A stretch of DNA of 46,899 bases from Nocardia uniformis NBRC 13702 (GTDB taxonomy: Bacteria; Actinomycetota; Actinomycetes; Mycobacteriales; Mycobacteriaceae), in assembly GCF_001613345.1 (NCBI RefSeq), contig NZ_BDCE01000099.1, forward strand, positions 1 through 46,899, written 5' to 3'. Positions within the stretch are counted from its first letter, which is position 1, and each line of letters opens with the position of its first letter. Below, one piece after another: positions 15,478-24,723 of this stretch. The notes under the pieces were generated by a model that searched no databases, was not told the origin of the DNA, and saw only the letters and a list, made by a program, of their open reading frames with translations. A program made the translations under genes and the position numbers.

Positions 15478-15951
15478 TCATTTGGCACTGTTTCGATAGT
15501 CTTCCGCTACCTCTACGATATTGGGATCTTTGGACGTCGAGGCGCGATCTACAACTGCCCTCAGTAGATCCGACGCGTGTGCTTCGTCGAGAAGTTCGCA
15601 AACCCGTCGATACTCCCAATCTGTGATATCGTCTCGATCCAGTAGATTGTGCACGTGCGGATATAGTTGTTGGCTGAGCGCGTACTTTTCGAGGCGCATC
15701 AATGCTGCACGTGCAAGTCCGACATACTCGGGACTGCCCAGCGTTTCATCGAACAGCTCCGAGAAGAGTGAAGCTATGAGTGGCTTCGGTGCATCTTCCA
15801 GTGTGCGCAGAGCGGTTCTTCTGTATTTAGCACTCTTCAAGGCCGCGCGAAATTGAGTTGCCGCATCGGGTGAGGACCAGATTTCGTGCCTGAGGTGAAA
15901 GTGCTTTTGCTCCGTTTCGCGCAGTGCTTCCCATTCGGCATCGTCAACCAT
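15478..15951 (-). CDS. Helical repeat-like protein, probable immunity protein
   Basis: 157 residues, all helical by pattern (WEALRETEQKHFHLRHEIW, LFSELFDETLGSPEYVGLARAALMRLEKY, LYPHVHNLLDRDDITDWEYRRVCELLDEAHASDLLRAVVDRA). It looks like a short HEAT/ARM-type solenoid. AGGAG stands four bases before ATG 15951. Directly upstream is the remnant of a toxin tip, so this gene is the likely immunity partner of that lost toxin. The family was not recognised by name. Confidence 0.7.
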   Translation of the reverse strand: MVDDAEWEALRETEQKHFHLRHEIWSSPDAATQFRAALKSAKYRRTALRTLEDAPKPLIASLFSELFDETLGSPEYVGLARAALMRLEKYALSQQLYPHVHNLLDRDDITDWEYRRVCELLDEAHASDLLRAVVDRASTSKDPNIVEVAEDYRNSAK

Positions 15952-15958
15952 TTCACTC

Positions 15959-16150
15959 CTATTCTATTTTCCTGGCGTACTGCCGCAGAGTGGCGAACAG
16001 GTCTTGGATTAGAAAGTGTCCTGGGTTGCGTGGGGTAGATCGTACGGCTGCCAGCAGGCATGTCGATACGCGGAATCTCCAGGGCGACCCGCGACTCATA
16101 AACTCGGTCCGACTGCGGGCCTAACAGACACGGCGCCGAGTTGGAGATCT
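15959..16150 (-). pseudogene. Displaced toxin-tip remnant
   Basis: A startless frame reads GPQSDRVYESRVALEIPRIDM then PAGSRTIYP. After a one-base slip it continues RNPGHFLIQDLFATLRQYARKIE to TAG at 15959. The TAG is just before the Shine-Dalgarno of the next gene. A well-formed protein end with no start, ending where an immunity gene begins, is what remains when a polymorphic toxin swaps its C-terminal tip. The slip lies near 16020-16035. Confidence 0.6.
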
Positions 16151-16156
16151 CTAATA

Positions 16157-16390
16157 TTATTCTGGTCCACCAAGCGCGATTGACTTGTAGGACAGTGCCT
16201 TGTCTACGATCTGCTCTGATGTCAGGGGCGGAGTCGAGAAATCGTGGAAGATGTAGTCAATTATGTTGGGGTCGGCGACTGAGGCGTGTATCTGAGCGAC
16301 CCATTGGTCTTCGATATCCTCGTTTTCGGCGTCACCTCGTCTCAGGTGCTCAATAAGTTCGACAAGCTGTTGCCGATTCAGTTTCTCCAC
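16157..16390 (-). CDS. Colicin/pyocin-type bacteriocin immunity protein
   Basis: 77 residues: MEKLNRQQLVELIEHLRRGD, EDIEDQWVAQIHASVADPNIIDYIFH, PPLTSEQIVDKALSYKSI. Length and the four-helix pattern fit the E-type colicin immunity family (Im7/Im9-like), whose members bind and block HNH DNase tips. The start is GTG at 16390, with AAGGA just upstream. No matching HNH nuclease is present, so the gene is an orphan in the array. The 194 bases upstream have possible coding traces (AVLHIIRRSLREFRHGIDN) that I could not assign. Confidence 0.75.
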   Translation of the reverse strand: MEKLNRQQLVELIEHLRRGDAENEDIEDQWVAQIHASVADPNIIDYIFHDFSTPPLTSEQIVDKALSYKSIALGGPE

Positions 16391-16584
16391 GGCATCCTTG
16401 GGTAATGAGATACGGTCGCTGTTGCGGAATTGTTTCGGTATTCCGTTGGGGATGATGCGAGTTCTTGCGTACGATTTCCCAGGGATGATCGGTCGATATC
16501 CATGCGATCACACGCTCTATCTGTATTGTCGATGCCGTGCCGGAACTCTCTCAGGCTTCTTCTTATAATATGCAGGACCGCGTC

Positions 16585-16884
16585 TTACTCCGCAGGGTCG
16601 GTACGATCATGCTTCTCCTGCGCAATGCTGAAGTCGGCAGCTAGCGCGCTGACTCTAACGGGTGAGCGCTCATCGTCCAGGATAACCACGTTCAGCCTGT
16701 CTCCCACGGTCTGCGGTGGTGTATCAGCGAGCCAGTTTGGGTTCTTTGTATTGTCAAGGAATCCAATTAGGCCGCCTTCGAGTTCCACGTTGATCCCCCA
16801 TGGCAGTATCTGCGCGACAATGGCACTGGATTCTCCGTGCAGCAGGCTAGCGGATCGCTCCAGGCTGTTATGCTCAGCATTCAA
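16585..16884 (-). CDS. S1/OB-fold-like small protein
   Basis: 99 residues. IVAQILPWGINVELEGGLIGFLDNTKNPNWLADTPPQTVGDRLNVVILDDERSPVRVSAL follows the order of an S1 RNA-binding domain (IVxxILPWGINVEL, then GD-LNVVILDD, then RVSALxxD). Single S1-like proteins of this size occur as immunity proteins or RNA binders. Its place between other immunity-like genes favours the first. Function is inferred. Confidence 0.65.
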   Translation of the reverse strand: MNAEHNSLERSASLLHGESSAIVAQILPWGINVELEGGLIGFLDNTKNPNWLADTPPQTVGDRLNVVILDDERSPVRVSALAADFSIAQEKHDRTDPAE

Positions 16885-16954
16885 CTAATAATCTCCACGG
16901 CGGAATCGAATAGCTCAGGCAAGCTTTGCCTCGTGTTTAGTAGTGTATTCTGTG

Positions 16955-17506
16955 CTATTTCGATAGCCTGGCGCTTCGCATGTGTGTGAGGGCGTCTCTT
17001 AGTCCGTTCGCGTTCGCTTCGTTTCCTAGTTTCCCCAGTCCCATCGCGTTGACGATAATTAGCACGCGATCGATAGAGTTTAGGTCAGTTGTCACAGAAT
17101 TGTATCTATCGATTTCATCGAAGCTTGCGCGAAAGATCTTACGAATGTGACTACGCGCCTTTTGTTGTCCCTCGTCCCAACGGGTAAAGGGCCCATACAT
17201 TGGGGTGGCAACTATCAGGTCAGGCCCTCCGTCGCCGCGAAGATTCTCCAGAGTCTGAGCATTGTCAAAATTGGGTGTTCCTCCATAGCGATCGTGCGCT
17301 AGGAAGGCGGGAAGAATCTGAGCATCACATCCAAATCCAACGTCAGGAAGGGTCCCAACTCTAAATTCAACACTATCGATATCTAGGAGGGCATCGCGCC
17401 AGGGTTTCAGCGAATCCTGAGAAGGGCCAGCCAGTGCCAGTTGCAATCTATCACTCTCAAACCGTAGGGCAGAATCCGCAGCCTCAGCCTCGGAAACTGG
17501 CTTCAT
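16955..17506 (-). CDS. Unknown protein of the immunity array
   Basis: 183 residues, soluble, mixed alpha/beta. Notable segments are FGCDAQILPAFLAHDRYGGTPNFDNAQTLENLRGDGGPDLIVATPMYGPFTRWDEGQQKARSHIRKIFRASFDEIDRYN and the end VLIIVNAMGLGKLG. I do not recognise the family. It follows the DUF7660 gene by 101 bases on the same strand and shares the lower GC of the array, which suggests joint transfer. Confidence 0.65.
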   Translation of the reverse strand: MKPVSEAEAADSALRFESDRLQLALAGPSQDSLKPWRDALLDIDSVEFRVGTLPDVGFGCDAQILPAFLAHDRYGGTPNFDNAQTLENLRGDGGPDLIVATPMYGPFTRWDEGQQKARSHIRKIFRASFDEIDRYNSVTTDLNSIDRVLIIVNAMGLGKLGNEANANGLRDALTHMRSARLSK

Positions 17507-17607
17507 CGTAGAATCTCCTTGAATCTACTCTCTCCCATCGGGCTTCTGTGTCAGGTCTGACGTCGCGGTGCCCAACTGCGTTGGTTCGGTGAGTCGGCGA
17601 ACGCTCT

Positions 17608-17859
17608 CTACTCGTATACAAGTCCAGCGCAGAATAGCTGTGCAATAAATCGCCAGTTTATGTCATGTGGGACGGGCTCCGAATTCTTTTCATAGTATCC
17701 ATCCATGTCATCGATCCATGCCGCTGCTGCTTCGATGAATCGCCCCGAATTGAGATTTTCGTATGCATTAGGATTTTGATCTACTGACGATGAAAGTTCG
17801 TTCAGGAATCTCACGAATGAAGTGCGATCGTACACGCCATCAGAGCCTAGCTCGGCCAT
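17608..17859 (-). CDS. DUF7660 protein, likely immunity partner of the RHS toxin
   Basis: 83 residues matching DUF7660: SFVRFLNELSSSVDQNPNAYENLNSGRFIEAAAAWIDDMDGYYEKNSEPVPHDINWRFIAQLFCAGLVYE. Its start overlaps the last 13 bases of the RHS toxin gene, so the toxin ribosome reaches its start region. Immunity genes directly behind polymorphic toxins usually protect against that toxin's tip, so this is the best candidate antidote to the tip at RHS residues 1928-2050. Confidence 0.82.
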   Translation of the reverse strand: MAELGSDGVYDRTSFVRFLNELSSSVDQNPNAYENLNSGRFIEAAAAWIDDMDGYYEKNSEPVPHDINWRFIAQLFCAGLVYE

Positions 17860-20800
17860 ATCTGACCTCCTGTTCCGCGGATCTTGATACTGGTGCCATC
17901 GGTCGTCGTTGTCATCTTAAAAGCGTCCCGAGCCACCTCGGCGGGCGTGGCCATAGTATATGGAACATGCGTGCCTGCCATTTGGAAGGCTACCAATCGT
18001 CTGTTGTCCAGCGTATATAGATGACCATCTTGTTCGAACAGTCTGATTGGTGGAATTGAGCCCACATCAACTCGTCCAGATTTTAGATCATCGGCAAGAT
18101 CGAATACTGACCCGCCATCTCGGAACGACCCACTCACCGAATTCTGAGTAAACCGAACTGAATGTGGATCTATCGTCGTCGGCTGTCGACCGCTCGGAGA
18201 ATCGCCTCTGTACGGTGTGAGCCCTAATGGGTCTATCCACGTGCTCGGATTGTGCGGGTAGATGTTTGGGTTAGGGGCCGGTGCAAGACCAAGCAAGTCC
18301 TGGGTGAGGTAGCGGCCTGTTGCGGGGTCGTAGATCCGATGGAGATTGTAATGTAGTCCGGTTTCTGGGTCGTGTATCTGCCCTGGGAATCGATAGGGTA
18401 TGTCAGCATCGGGGTGCCAAGTGGTGACTCCCCAAAGGCTAATGCTTGCGGTCGCACCGATTTCGGTGGTGGTGGGATCTATTAAATCAATGGGAGTGCC
18501 GACTAGGTCAGAAATGATGGCGTAAAAGGCGCGATCGACTGATGGCTGGTCGGTGGTTTGGGTGATCGGCGTATGCGAGTCCGGCTTGTAGTTCCAGCGC
18601 ATGGTGGACTCGGCGGTCGCTTGCTCGACGAGATGTGTTCCATCCCAGGTGTAATCGATGCGTTCGATGCCGGTGCCGTTGGTGGCGAGGTGCTGTTTTG
18701 AAGTCCGCCGACCGAGTGCGTCGTAGGTGTAGTGCCACCACTGGTGATCCGGCGTCCACACGTCGGTGAGTTGGTCGAAGGCGTCGTAGCGGTAGTGCCA
18801 GACGTCGGGTTTGCGGGAGAGACGGGTAGTTGTTTTTCGAGTGAGGCGGCCGGATTCGTCGTAGTGGTAGCGGGTGCGGCCGTTGCGGATGAGGAGGTTG
18901 TCGCGGAATTCGCGGCGGCAGTCGTCGGTGGCGGGTGTGTCTGTGGGGGTCTTTGCTGTGGTGGTAGGCGCACCGGGGGTGTAGCTGTCGGTGATGTTGC
19001 TGAGCGGGTCGTAGCTGTATTGCTCCGCGACATCACCGTTTCGAGTGAGGGTGGTGACGCGGCCGATCGGGTCGAGTTGGTAGTCGCGGTGGTCGGTGCC
19101 GATATCGGTGTGCGAGGTGTGGCTAGTGATGTATCCGTCTGGACGCCAGGCGTATTCGTCGGTGCGGAGCTGACGCGGTTCGGGCCGGGGGCTGGTGTCG
19201 AGGCCGAGGGTGGACAGGCGGGTTGGGAAGCCGGTGACGGTCTGATGGTGCAGGCGGCCGAGGGGGTCGTAGTCGTGGGTGATGGCGAGTTCGCCGATGG
19301 TCCATTCGGTGAGCTGCCCGGCGGGGTCGTGGGCGAAGCCGATGCTGTGGCCGTCGGTGTCGAGGCCGGTGGGGCGGCCGCACCAGTCCCAGCGCCAGCG
19401 GGTTTGCGCGCCGGTAGGGGTGGTGCGGAGGTCTCTTCTGCCCAGCGGGTCGTATTCGAACCGCATGGGCGTGCCCGCGTCTACGGTCTGGCTGCTCAGC
19501 TGTCCGCCGGGAGTGTAGGCGAAGTCGAGGGTGTGGATGGCGTCTTCGCCGGTGCCGCTGGTCGCGGTGAGCAGGCGGCCGAGGGGGTCGTGGGTGTAGC
19601 GGCGCCAGTCCCCGGAGTCGGCGGCGATTTCGGTGAGGCGGCCGAGGAGGTCGTAGCGGTGGTGGCGGGCGACGCCGGTGGCGGGGGTGACGGTGGCTAC
19701 GCGGCCGGCGAGGTCGTGGGTGTAGGTCGTGGTGGCACCGTTGTAGTCGGTCTCCGAGGTCAGGCGGCCCGCGGGGTCGTAGCGGTAGTGCCAGGTGTGG
19801 CCGAGGGGGTTGGTTACCGCGGTCAGGCGGCGTTCGGTGTCGTAGGTGTAGCGGGTTACCGAGCCGTCGGGGTCGGTGCGGGCTACCGGCAGATCCCAAC
19901 TGCCGTAGGTGAATCGGGTGATGCCGCCCGCGCGGTTGGTGTGGGTGAGTGGGTTGCCTTCGCCGTCGTAGGTCCACGACTCGTGGTGCCCGTCGGGGTC
20001 GAGGCGGCGGAGCAGTTTTCCTGCCGGGGACCACTGGTAGCGGGTGGTGTGGCCGAGCGGATCGGTGACCGCGATGGGGCGGCCGAATGCGTCGCGCTGG
20101 ACGTGGGTGGTGGCACCAAGAGGGTCAGCCACTGTGACGGGGAGGCCTGCCGCGTCGACGGTGACGGCGGTGCGGGCGGTGTTCGGTTCGGTGATCGTCG
20201 CGACCGCGCCGTTGGAGTGATAGCCGTATTCGGTGCGGACCCCGCCGGGATCGGTGGTGGCGGTGAGGTTTCCGAGAGCGTCCCAGTCGCGGTGCTCGGT
20301 GCTGCCGTCGGGGTGGGTGATCGTTTCGGGGCGGTTGCGCCAGGCATAGTCGATGTCGATGGCTTGGCCATCGGGGCGGACGATGCGGGTGACGTCGCCG
20401 TCGGGGGAGTAGGTGTAGTGGGTGACCGTATTGTCGGGGGCGGTCACCCGCAGTGGTCGGCGGTCGGGGTTGTAGTCGATGCGGGTGTGCCCGCCGAGAG
20501 GGTCCATGAGGTCGCGGACCCGTAGGTCGTGGTCGAATCCTCGGGTGGTGACCGCGCCCTGGGAGTTGATGTGGCGGGTCAGGTGCCCGGAACCGTCGGG
20601 ATAGTCGAGGTAGTCGAACCCGGCGTTGAGGATGCCGTCGGTGCCGTGCTGGAGGATCACGCGACCGGCACTGTCGTAGGTGTTGACCATCGAGGTGCCA
20701 CGGGAATCGGTCCACGACAGCATGCGATCGCGTTCGTCGTAGGTGTAGCGGGTGGTGGCGCCGACCCCGTTGGTCACTGCCGTCAGATTGCCTGCCGCAT

Positions 20801-23800
20801 AGTCGAATCGGCGGATCTCGGTCCTCGCTCCGTGGCCGCTGTCCGCGTGGGCGGCCGTATCGGGAAGGCCGGTGCGTGTATCGGGGGAGGCAGGGACTTC
20901 GACGTCGTCCCCGGATGTGCCGTCGACGACAGTCAGGGCGGTGATTCGGCCGACTGTCGGGTCGGTGGCGATCTCGACGCGATAGCCGCCGGTGTGGGTG
21001 ATGGCGGTCGGTGCGCCATCGGCGTTGTAGTGGAAGCGGATTCGGTTGCGGTGCCGGTCGGTGATCGCCGAGATCGCATACACCCCGAGTCGCGCGTCGA
21101 GTCCGTCCAGAGCCGGTTCGGGGGCGAAATGCCAGACGATCTCGCGTTCGGGATCGGCGACACGGTAGGTGCCGATATCGGTGCGCACGCACGTGTACCG
21201 CACCCCACCGGCGAGCGGCTGCACCGCGGTGCCAGGGTCGGCATGCGGGTAGGCGAGCAGTAGTCCGTCCTCGCCGACGAAGGTCACCCGCTCGTCGTCG
21301 ACGACCACACGCATATCCAATGTCGACGACCAGGTGGGGCCGAACCAGCGGCCCCACCGGTATTTCGAGCGATGCCGCCGCCGCAACACCAGGGGCAGCA
21401 CCCCCGGCAGTGTGAGATCGGTTTCGGGGAGCAGGAATTCGCCGGTCGCCGCGTCGACCGGATCACCGCATTCCGCGACATCGCGAGCGGTTTGCGTGTT
21501 CGCGGGGTCGTTCGCCGCGTCGGCGACATCGCTGTTGGGATCGGCCGGGTCCGAAGGGGAATCCGAATCCGGTTGTCCGCCTTCGTTATTACGCTCCGGA
21601 TCCGGGTCTCTGTTGTTCGAGTCATCTCGCTGTTCACCGTCATTGTCACGGTTGGAACTGTCGGTGTCGCGGTCTCCGGCACCGTCGCGATCACCGTTCG
21701 TATCTGAGTCGCGAGGAGGAGCCGATCCGCTATCAGGCTCCTGGCGTGGACCCGGCGCGGGGTCCTGGCGTGTCGTGTCCGGGCTGTCGGAGTGCGGACG
21801 AGTCGAGGGCCCGGCATCCATGGTGGTTCGTGGGGTAGTTCCGTCGCCGGGTTGTGGGCGCGGACCTACCGGAGTGCCCGGGGTCGGTCGAGCGCTCGGA
21901 GCGGGGGTTGTTCTCGGACTGTCGGGGGTGGCCGACGCGGGAGACGCTGGTCCTCGCGCGGCGGGGCTGTCCGCGCGGGTCGGCCCAGTGACCGGATCGG
22001 GGCGGGCGGCGGGCGCGGGTGCATCCCGCACCGGCGGTGCGGTAGCGGACGCGGGCTGCACGGCCGGTTCGTCCGCCCGCGGAGTGTGCTCCGGGGTCCG
22101 TGTGGGTGGGGGACCGGTGGTGTCGGTGCGCGCCGGCCCGTCGCCGGGTGTGCTGCCAGCGGGTTGGGTATGTGCTGGATCGGTGGTGCGCGGTTCGTCC
22201 GGGGTGGTGTCGGCGTCGGCGCGTGCCGGTGCGAGCGGCGAATCACCGGCCGGCCGGGTCGCGGGTGGGTCGGAGTCCGGACGTGTGCTCGGCGTCGCTG
22301 GTTCGTCGGCCCGTGCCGGTCCGTTCGTGGTGTCGTTCGGGCGTTGTACCGGCGCTTCGGGGGTCTCGTCGGGACGGGTCGGCGGGGTGTAGGTGTCTCG
22401 TTGCGGATCGGGTGGGTCGGAATCCGGCCGTGGCCCTGGGGTGTTCGTGTCGTCGAACCGTACTGGCGTGAGCGAAGGGTCGTCCGGTCGTTGCGCCGGT
22501 GCTTCGGGAGTCGGTTCGGGACGTGGTGCGGGTGCGTCCGTATCAGGACGCGACGGCGTATCGGAGACGTCGAGTTGCCCGCCGTCGTCGTTGTGTTCAC
22601 GGCCGCTGGGCTGCTCGCGTGCGGGCGCGGGCGAATCCTGTGGGGCGGCTTGCACATTCGGGTCCGGACGCGCCGCTTCCGGGGCAGCCCCCGCACCCCG
22701 GTCCGGTGCCGGAGCATCGACATCGCGTTGGGGCTGCTCGTCAGGGCCTGTCGTATCCCGTTGCGGTGCATCGGTATCGACGTCGGAGCGGGCGGGTGGG
22801 GTGGATCCCTCGGGCACTGAGCGGTCGACGTCGGGGGTGACACGGCCCGGGGTGCCCAGGTTCGGGCGTCCGGAGGGAGCGAGGTTGTCAATCTTGTTCA
22901 GCAGCGATACGGGTTTGGCGGTGAGGCCGACGCCGCCGGTCGAAACGGCGGTCACCGCGTCGAAGGTCAACGCGCCGAGTGCCTCGAACGGGTTGGCCTT
23001 CGCGTCGTCGATCATCGCGTCGACCACCGGTCCCGGGTCTGCGGCGGTGACCGCCAGGTTCCCGGCCAGGTTCGACATGTTCTCGAGGTATTCGCCCGGA
23101 TGGGTGAGGTTGTAGGTGTCGGTGGGGTTGAGTTGGCGGACGAACTGCACCAGCCCCGACCCTGCGGTCAGGAATCCGTCGGTGAAGCTCAGTTGGGCGT
23201 ATTCGCCGATCTGCAATGCGTCGTCGAGGTTCGCGCCCATACGCGAGACGAACGGCGGTTCTTCCGGTGCCAACGCTTTGGCCGCCACCAACGAGGAGAC
23301 CGTTTGCGCGGCGGCGGTGTCCCGGTTGCCCCGTGCTCGGGTCAGGATGTCGCGCGCCGCCTGGAACTTCGGCGTCCAGGTGTCGGTGACCTTGGCGGTT
23401 TCCTTCTGCTCATCGGTCAGCGAATTCCACCACTGCAGTACCCGGCGGCGCTCGGCGACCGCGGCGTTCCATTCCGTGATCGCGTCCGCGGCCAAACCCT
23501 GGGCCGCCGATACCGCCGCCGACCAAGCGTCCAGGGCGTTCTTCGCGTCGGTGAACGCGTCCGCGGCCTCGGTCCACTTGCCCGGTTGCGGTGTGAACCC
23601 GACCTGAAAACCGTCCGCGCCCAGACCCTCCCACTCCTCGATGTTCCCGACCGAGCGCAACCCCTCTCCGGTCTGATCGGCGGCGGTCGACAGCTTTCCC
23701 AAACTGGTGCCGGACTCGGTGATCGCCGACGGTTCCCCGCGGATCAGCTCCTTCGGATCCTCGGTCTCACCGAGTTCGCGTTCTTCGACCTGCCCACCCA

Positions 23801-23999
23801 GCGCCGAGGACACCTGGTCACCCAGATCGTCGAGATACTCGCCATAGGAATCCAATCCGACGCCGCGCGCTACATCGGCACCGACATCGAGTACGTCGTC
23901 GACGAACTCTCCCACCTTCGCGGTGGCCGATTCGACCGCGTTCTCGACGGCCCCGCCTATTTGATTGGCTTTGTCCTCGAGCCAGTCCCCGATCCCCAC
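17847..23999 (-). CDS. Type VII-exported RHS polymorphic toxin with ParB-like tip
   Basis: 2050 residues. Residues 1 to about 370 are a helical type VII secretion signal domain (DWLEDKANQIG..., EWEGLGADGFQVGF). About 380-837 is a disordered Pro/Asp/Arg-rich linker. DUF6531 begins near 843 (GDPVDAATGEFLLPETDL), YD/RHS repeats run from about 1060 to 1860, and the core ends HYNLHRIYDPATGRYLTQD...IDPLGL (to 1927), the usual autocleavage site. The tip (1928-2050) contains SVRFTQNSVSGSFRDGG, PPIRLFEQDGHLYTLDNRRLVAF and resembles ParB-type nuclease tips. Tip DNA (17850-18218) is poorer in GC than the core, a sign of tip exchange. The shell would enclose the tip until delivery to a rival cell. Preceded by its ESX partner. 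Confidence 0.93.
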   Translation of the reverse strand: MGIGDWLEDKANQIGGAVENAVESATAKVGEFVDDVLDVGADVARGVGLDSYGEYLDDLGDQVSSALGGQVEERELGETEDPKELIRGEPSAITESGTSLGKLSTAADQTGEGLRSVGNIEEWEGLGADGFQVGFTPQPGKWTEAADAFTDAKNALDAWSAAVSAAQGLAADAITEWNAAVAERRRVLQWWNSLTDEQKETAKVTDTWTPKFQAARDILTRARGNRDTAAAQTVSSLVAAKALAPEEPPFVSRMGANLDDALQIGEYAQLSFTDGFLTAGSGLVQFVRQLNPTDTYNLTHPGEYLENMSNLAGNLAVTAADPGPVVDAMIDDAKANPFEALGALTFDAVTAVSTGGVGLTAKPVSLLNKIDNLAPSGRPNLGTPGRVTPDVDRSVPEGSTPPARSDVDTDAPQRDTTGPDEQPQRDVDAPAPDRGAGAAPEAARPDPNVQAAPQDSPAPAREQPSGREHNDDGGQLDVSDTPSRPDTDAPAPRPEPTPEAPAQRPDDPSLTPVRFDDTNTPGPRPDSDPPDPQRDTYTPPTRPDETPEAPVQRPNDTTNGPARADEPATPSTRPDSDPPATRPAGDSPLAPARADADTTPDEPRTTDPAHTQPAGSTPGDGPARTDTTGPPPTRTPEHTPRADEPAVQPASATAPPVRDAPAPAARPDPVTGPTRADSPAARGPASPASATPDSPRTTPAPSARPTPGTPVGPRPQPGDGTTPRTTMDAGPSTRPHSDSPDTTRQDPAPGPRQEPDSGSAPPRDSDTNGDRDGAGDRDTDSSNRDNDGEQRDDSNNRDPDPERNNEGGQPDSDSPSDPADPNSDVADAANDPANTQTARDVAECGDPVDAATGEFLLPETDLTLPGVLPLVLRRRHRSKYRWGRWFGPTWSSTLDMRVVVDDERVTFVGEDGLLLAYPHADPGTAVQPLAGGVRYTCVRTDIGTYRVADPEREIVWHFAPEPALDGLDARLGVYAISAITDRHRNRIRFHYNADGAPTAITHTGGYRVEIATDPTVGRITALTVVDGTSGDDVEVPASPDTRTGLPDTAAHADSGHGARTEIRRFDYAAGNLTAVTNGVGATTRYTYDERDRMLSWTDSRGTSMVNTYDSAGRVILQHGTDGILNAGFDYLDYPDGSGHLTRHINSQGAVTTRGFDHDLRVRDLMDPLGGHTRIDYNPDRRPLRVTAPDNTVTHYTYSPDGDVTRIVRPDGQAIDIDYAWRNRPETITHPDGSTEHRDWDALGNLTATTDPGGVRTEYGYHSNGAVATITEPNTARTAVTVDAAGLPVTVADPLGATTHVQRDAFGRPIAVTDPLGHTTRYQWSPAGKLLRRLDPDGHHESWTYDGEGNPLTHTNRAGGITRFTYGSWDLPVARTDPDGSVTRYTYDTERRLTAVTNPLGHTWHYRYDPAGRLTSETDYNGATTTYTHDLAGRVATVTPATGVARHHRYDLLGRLTEIAADSGDWRRYTHDPLGRLLTATSGTGEDAIHTLDFAYTPGGQLSSQTVDAGTPMRFEYDPLGRRDLRTTPTGAQTRWRWDWCGRPTGLDTDGHSIGFAHDPAGQLTEWTIGELAITHDYDPLGRLHHQTVTGFPTRLSTLGLDTSPRPEPRQLRTDEYAWRPDGYITSHTSHTDIGTDHRDYQLDPIGRVTTLTRNGDVAEQYSYDPLSNITDSYTPGAPTTTAKTPTDTPATDDCRREFRDNLLIRNGRTRYHYDESGRLTRKTTTRLSRKPDVWHYRYDAFDQLTDVWTPDHQWWHYTYDALGRRTSKQHLATNGTGIERIDYTWDGTHLVEQATAESTMRWNYKPDSHTPITQTTDQPSVDRAFYAIISDLVGTPIDLIDPTTTEIGATASISLWGVTTWHPDADIPYRFPGQIHDPETGLHYNLHRIYDPATGRYLTQDLLGLAPAPNPNIYPHNPSTWIDPLGLTPYRGDSPSGRQPTTIDPHSVRFTQNSVSGSFRDGGSVFDLADDLKSGRVDVGSIPPIRLFEQDGHLYTLDNRRLVAFQMAGTHVPYTMATPAEVARDAFKMTTTTDGTSIKIRGTGGQIWPS

Positions 24000-24007
24000 C
24001 TGAAGCC

Positions 24008-24673
24008 TTACTCCCCTTGACTGCCTTGCGGATTCAACAATGGCGCGTACTTCTGCTGGATCGCTTCGACCTGCGCGGCGGCACCGGTATTCCAGCCCGG
24101 CGCGGGCTGCCCATCGGAATCGGTGAGCAGTGCCGCAGGATTCCCCGCATTCAAATTCGCCAACGCCTGCGGGCCGACCGCTGCGACGATCTCGGAATTC
24201 ATCTGCGACACCAGCGCGGCCCGATCGAACGATTCCCGGCTGTAATCGGCGTTGCGAATATGATTGAAGGGGTTGTCGGAGAAGGTATCGCCCCAGTCGC
24301 GTGCGGCCACCTCGTCACGAGTGAGATGCGGATTGCCCGCCAGGTTGGTCCACAACACCTTGAACATTTCCTCGGCCTTGGCATCCATCGCCTGGTAGCG
24401 ACCCGCGCTCAGCCCCAACGCCCGCGCTATCTCATTGCCCGCCTGCACCAGCGCCCGCACGCCCCACGACCACCGCTCGGTGTAGGACTCGAACTCCGTC
24501 TGCACCGAAGCCTTACCCGCCTCCAACGCCGACAGCGCCAGCAATGACAACCCGCGCCCGGAAGCGGCGGTCTCCTTGATCCCCACCTCCGCCAACGCGT
24601 CGATCATGCCCGTGATGCCTTTGGCCGTCTGCTCCAACGCGGCCGGATCGACCCGCAACCCGTCAACCGACAC
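24008..24673 (-). CDS. Helical ESX/WXG100-like partner protein
   Basis: 221 residues. The first 110 form a long helical hairpin (VDGLRVDPAALEQTAKGITGMIDALAEVG ... RWSWGVRALVQAGNEIARALGLSAGRYQAMD) as in EspC/WXG100-type proteins; the turn has WSWG instead of a strict WXG. The rest is an acidic extension. It ends eight bases before the RHS start, so the two form an operon. It probably pairs with the RHS N-terminal domain for export by a type VII machine encoded elsewhere. Confidence 0.78.
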   Translation of the reverse strand: MSVDGLRVDPAALEQTAKGITGMIDALAEVGIKETAASGRGLSLLALSALEAGKASVQTEFESYTERWSWGVRALVQAGNEIARALGLSAGRYQAMDAKAEEMFKVLWTNLAGNPHLTRDEVAARDWGDTFSDNPFNHIRNADYSRESFDRAALVSQMNSEIVAAVGPQALANLNAGNPAALLTDSDGQPAPGWNTGAAAQVEAIQQKYAPLLNPQGSQGE

Positions 24674-24723
24674 TGCCAGCCTCCCCCATCAGGAATTCCA
24701 CACCGAACTGAACTCGACCATGC

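Noticed and set aside
16391..16584. A further toxin-tip remnant upstream of the colicin-type immunity gene
   Set aside because: One frame reads AVLHIIRRSLREFRHGIDN, but it degrades, and no stop, start or known nuclease motif supports it. It is kept only as a possibility.
18732..20525. Long plus-strand open frame (597 aa) opposite the RHS repeats, rich in Gly and Val
   Set aside because: It is the mirror of the YD repeats in high-GC DNA. It has no domain pattern, and the RHS frame on the other strand is certain.
21334..22820. Plus-strand frames opposite the proline-rich linker
   Set aside because: Low-complexity Gly/Arg/Ser readings produced by the opposite strand; no ribosome site or family.
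21480..22860. CRISPR-like periodicity in the RHS linker region
   Set aside because: It is codon-level repetition of a Pro/Asp/Arg-rich disordered linker; there are no identical repeats with unique spacers.
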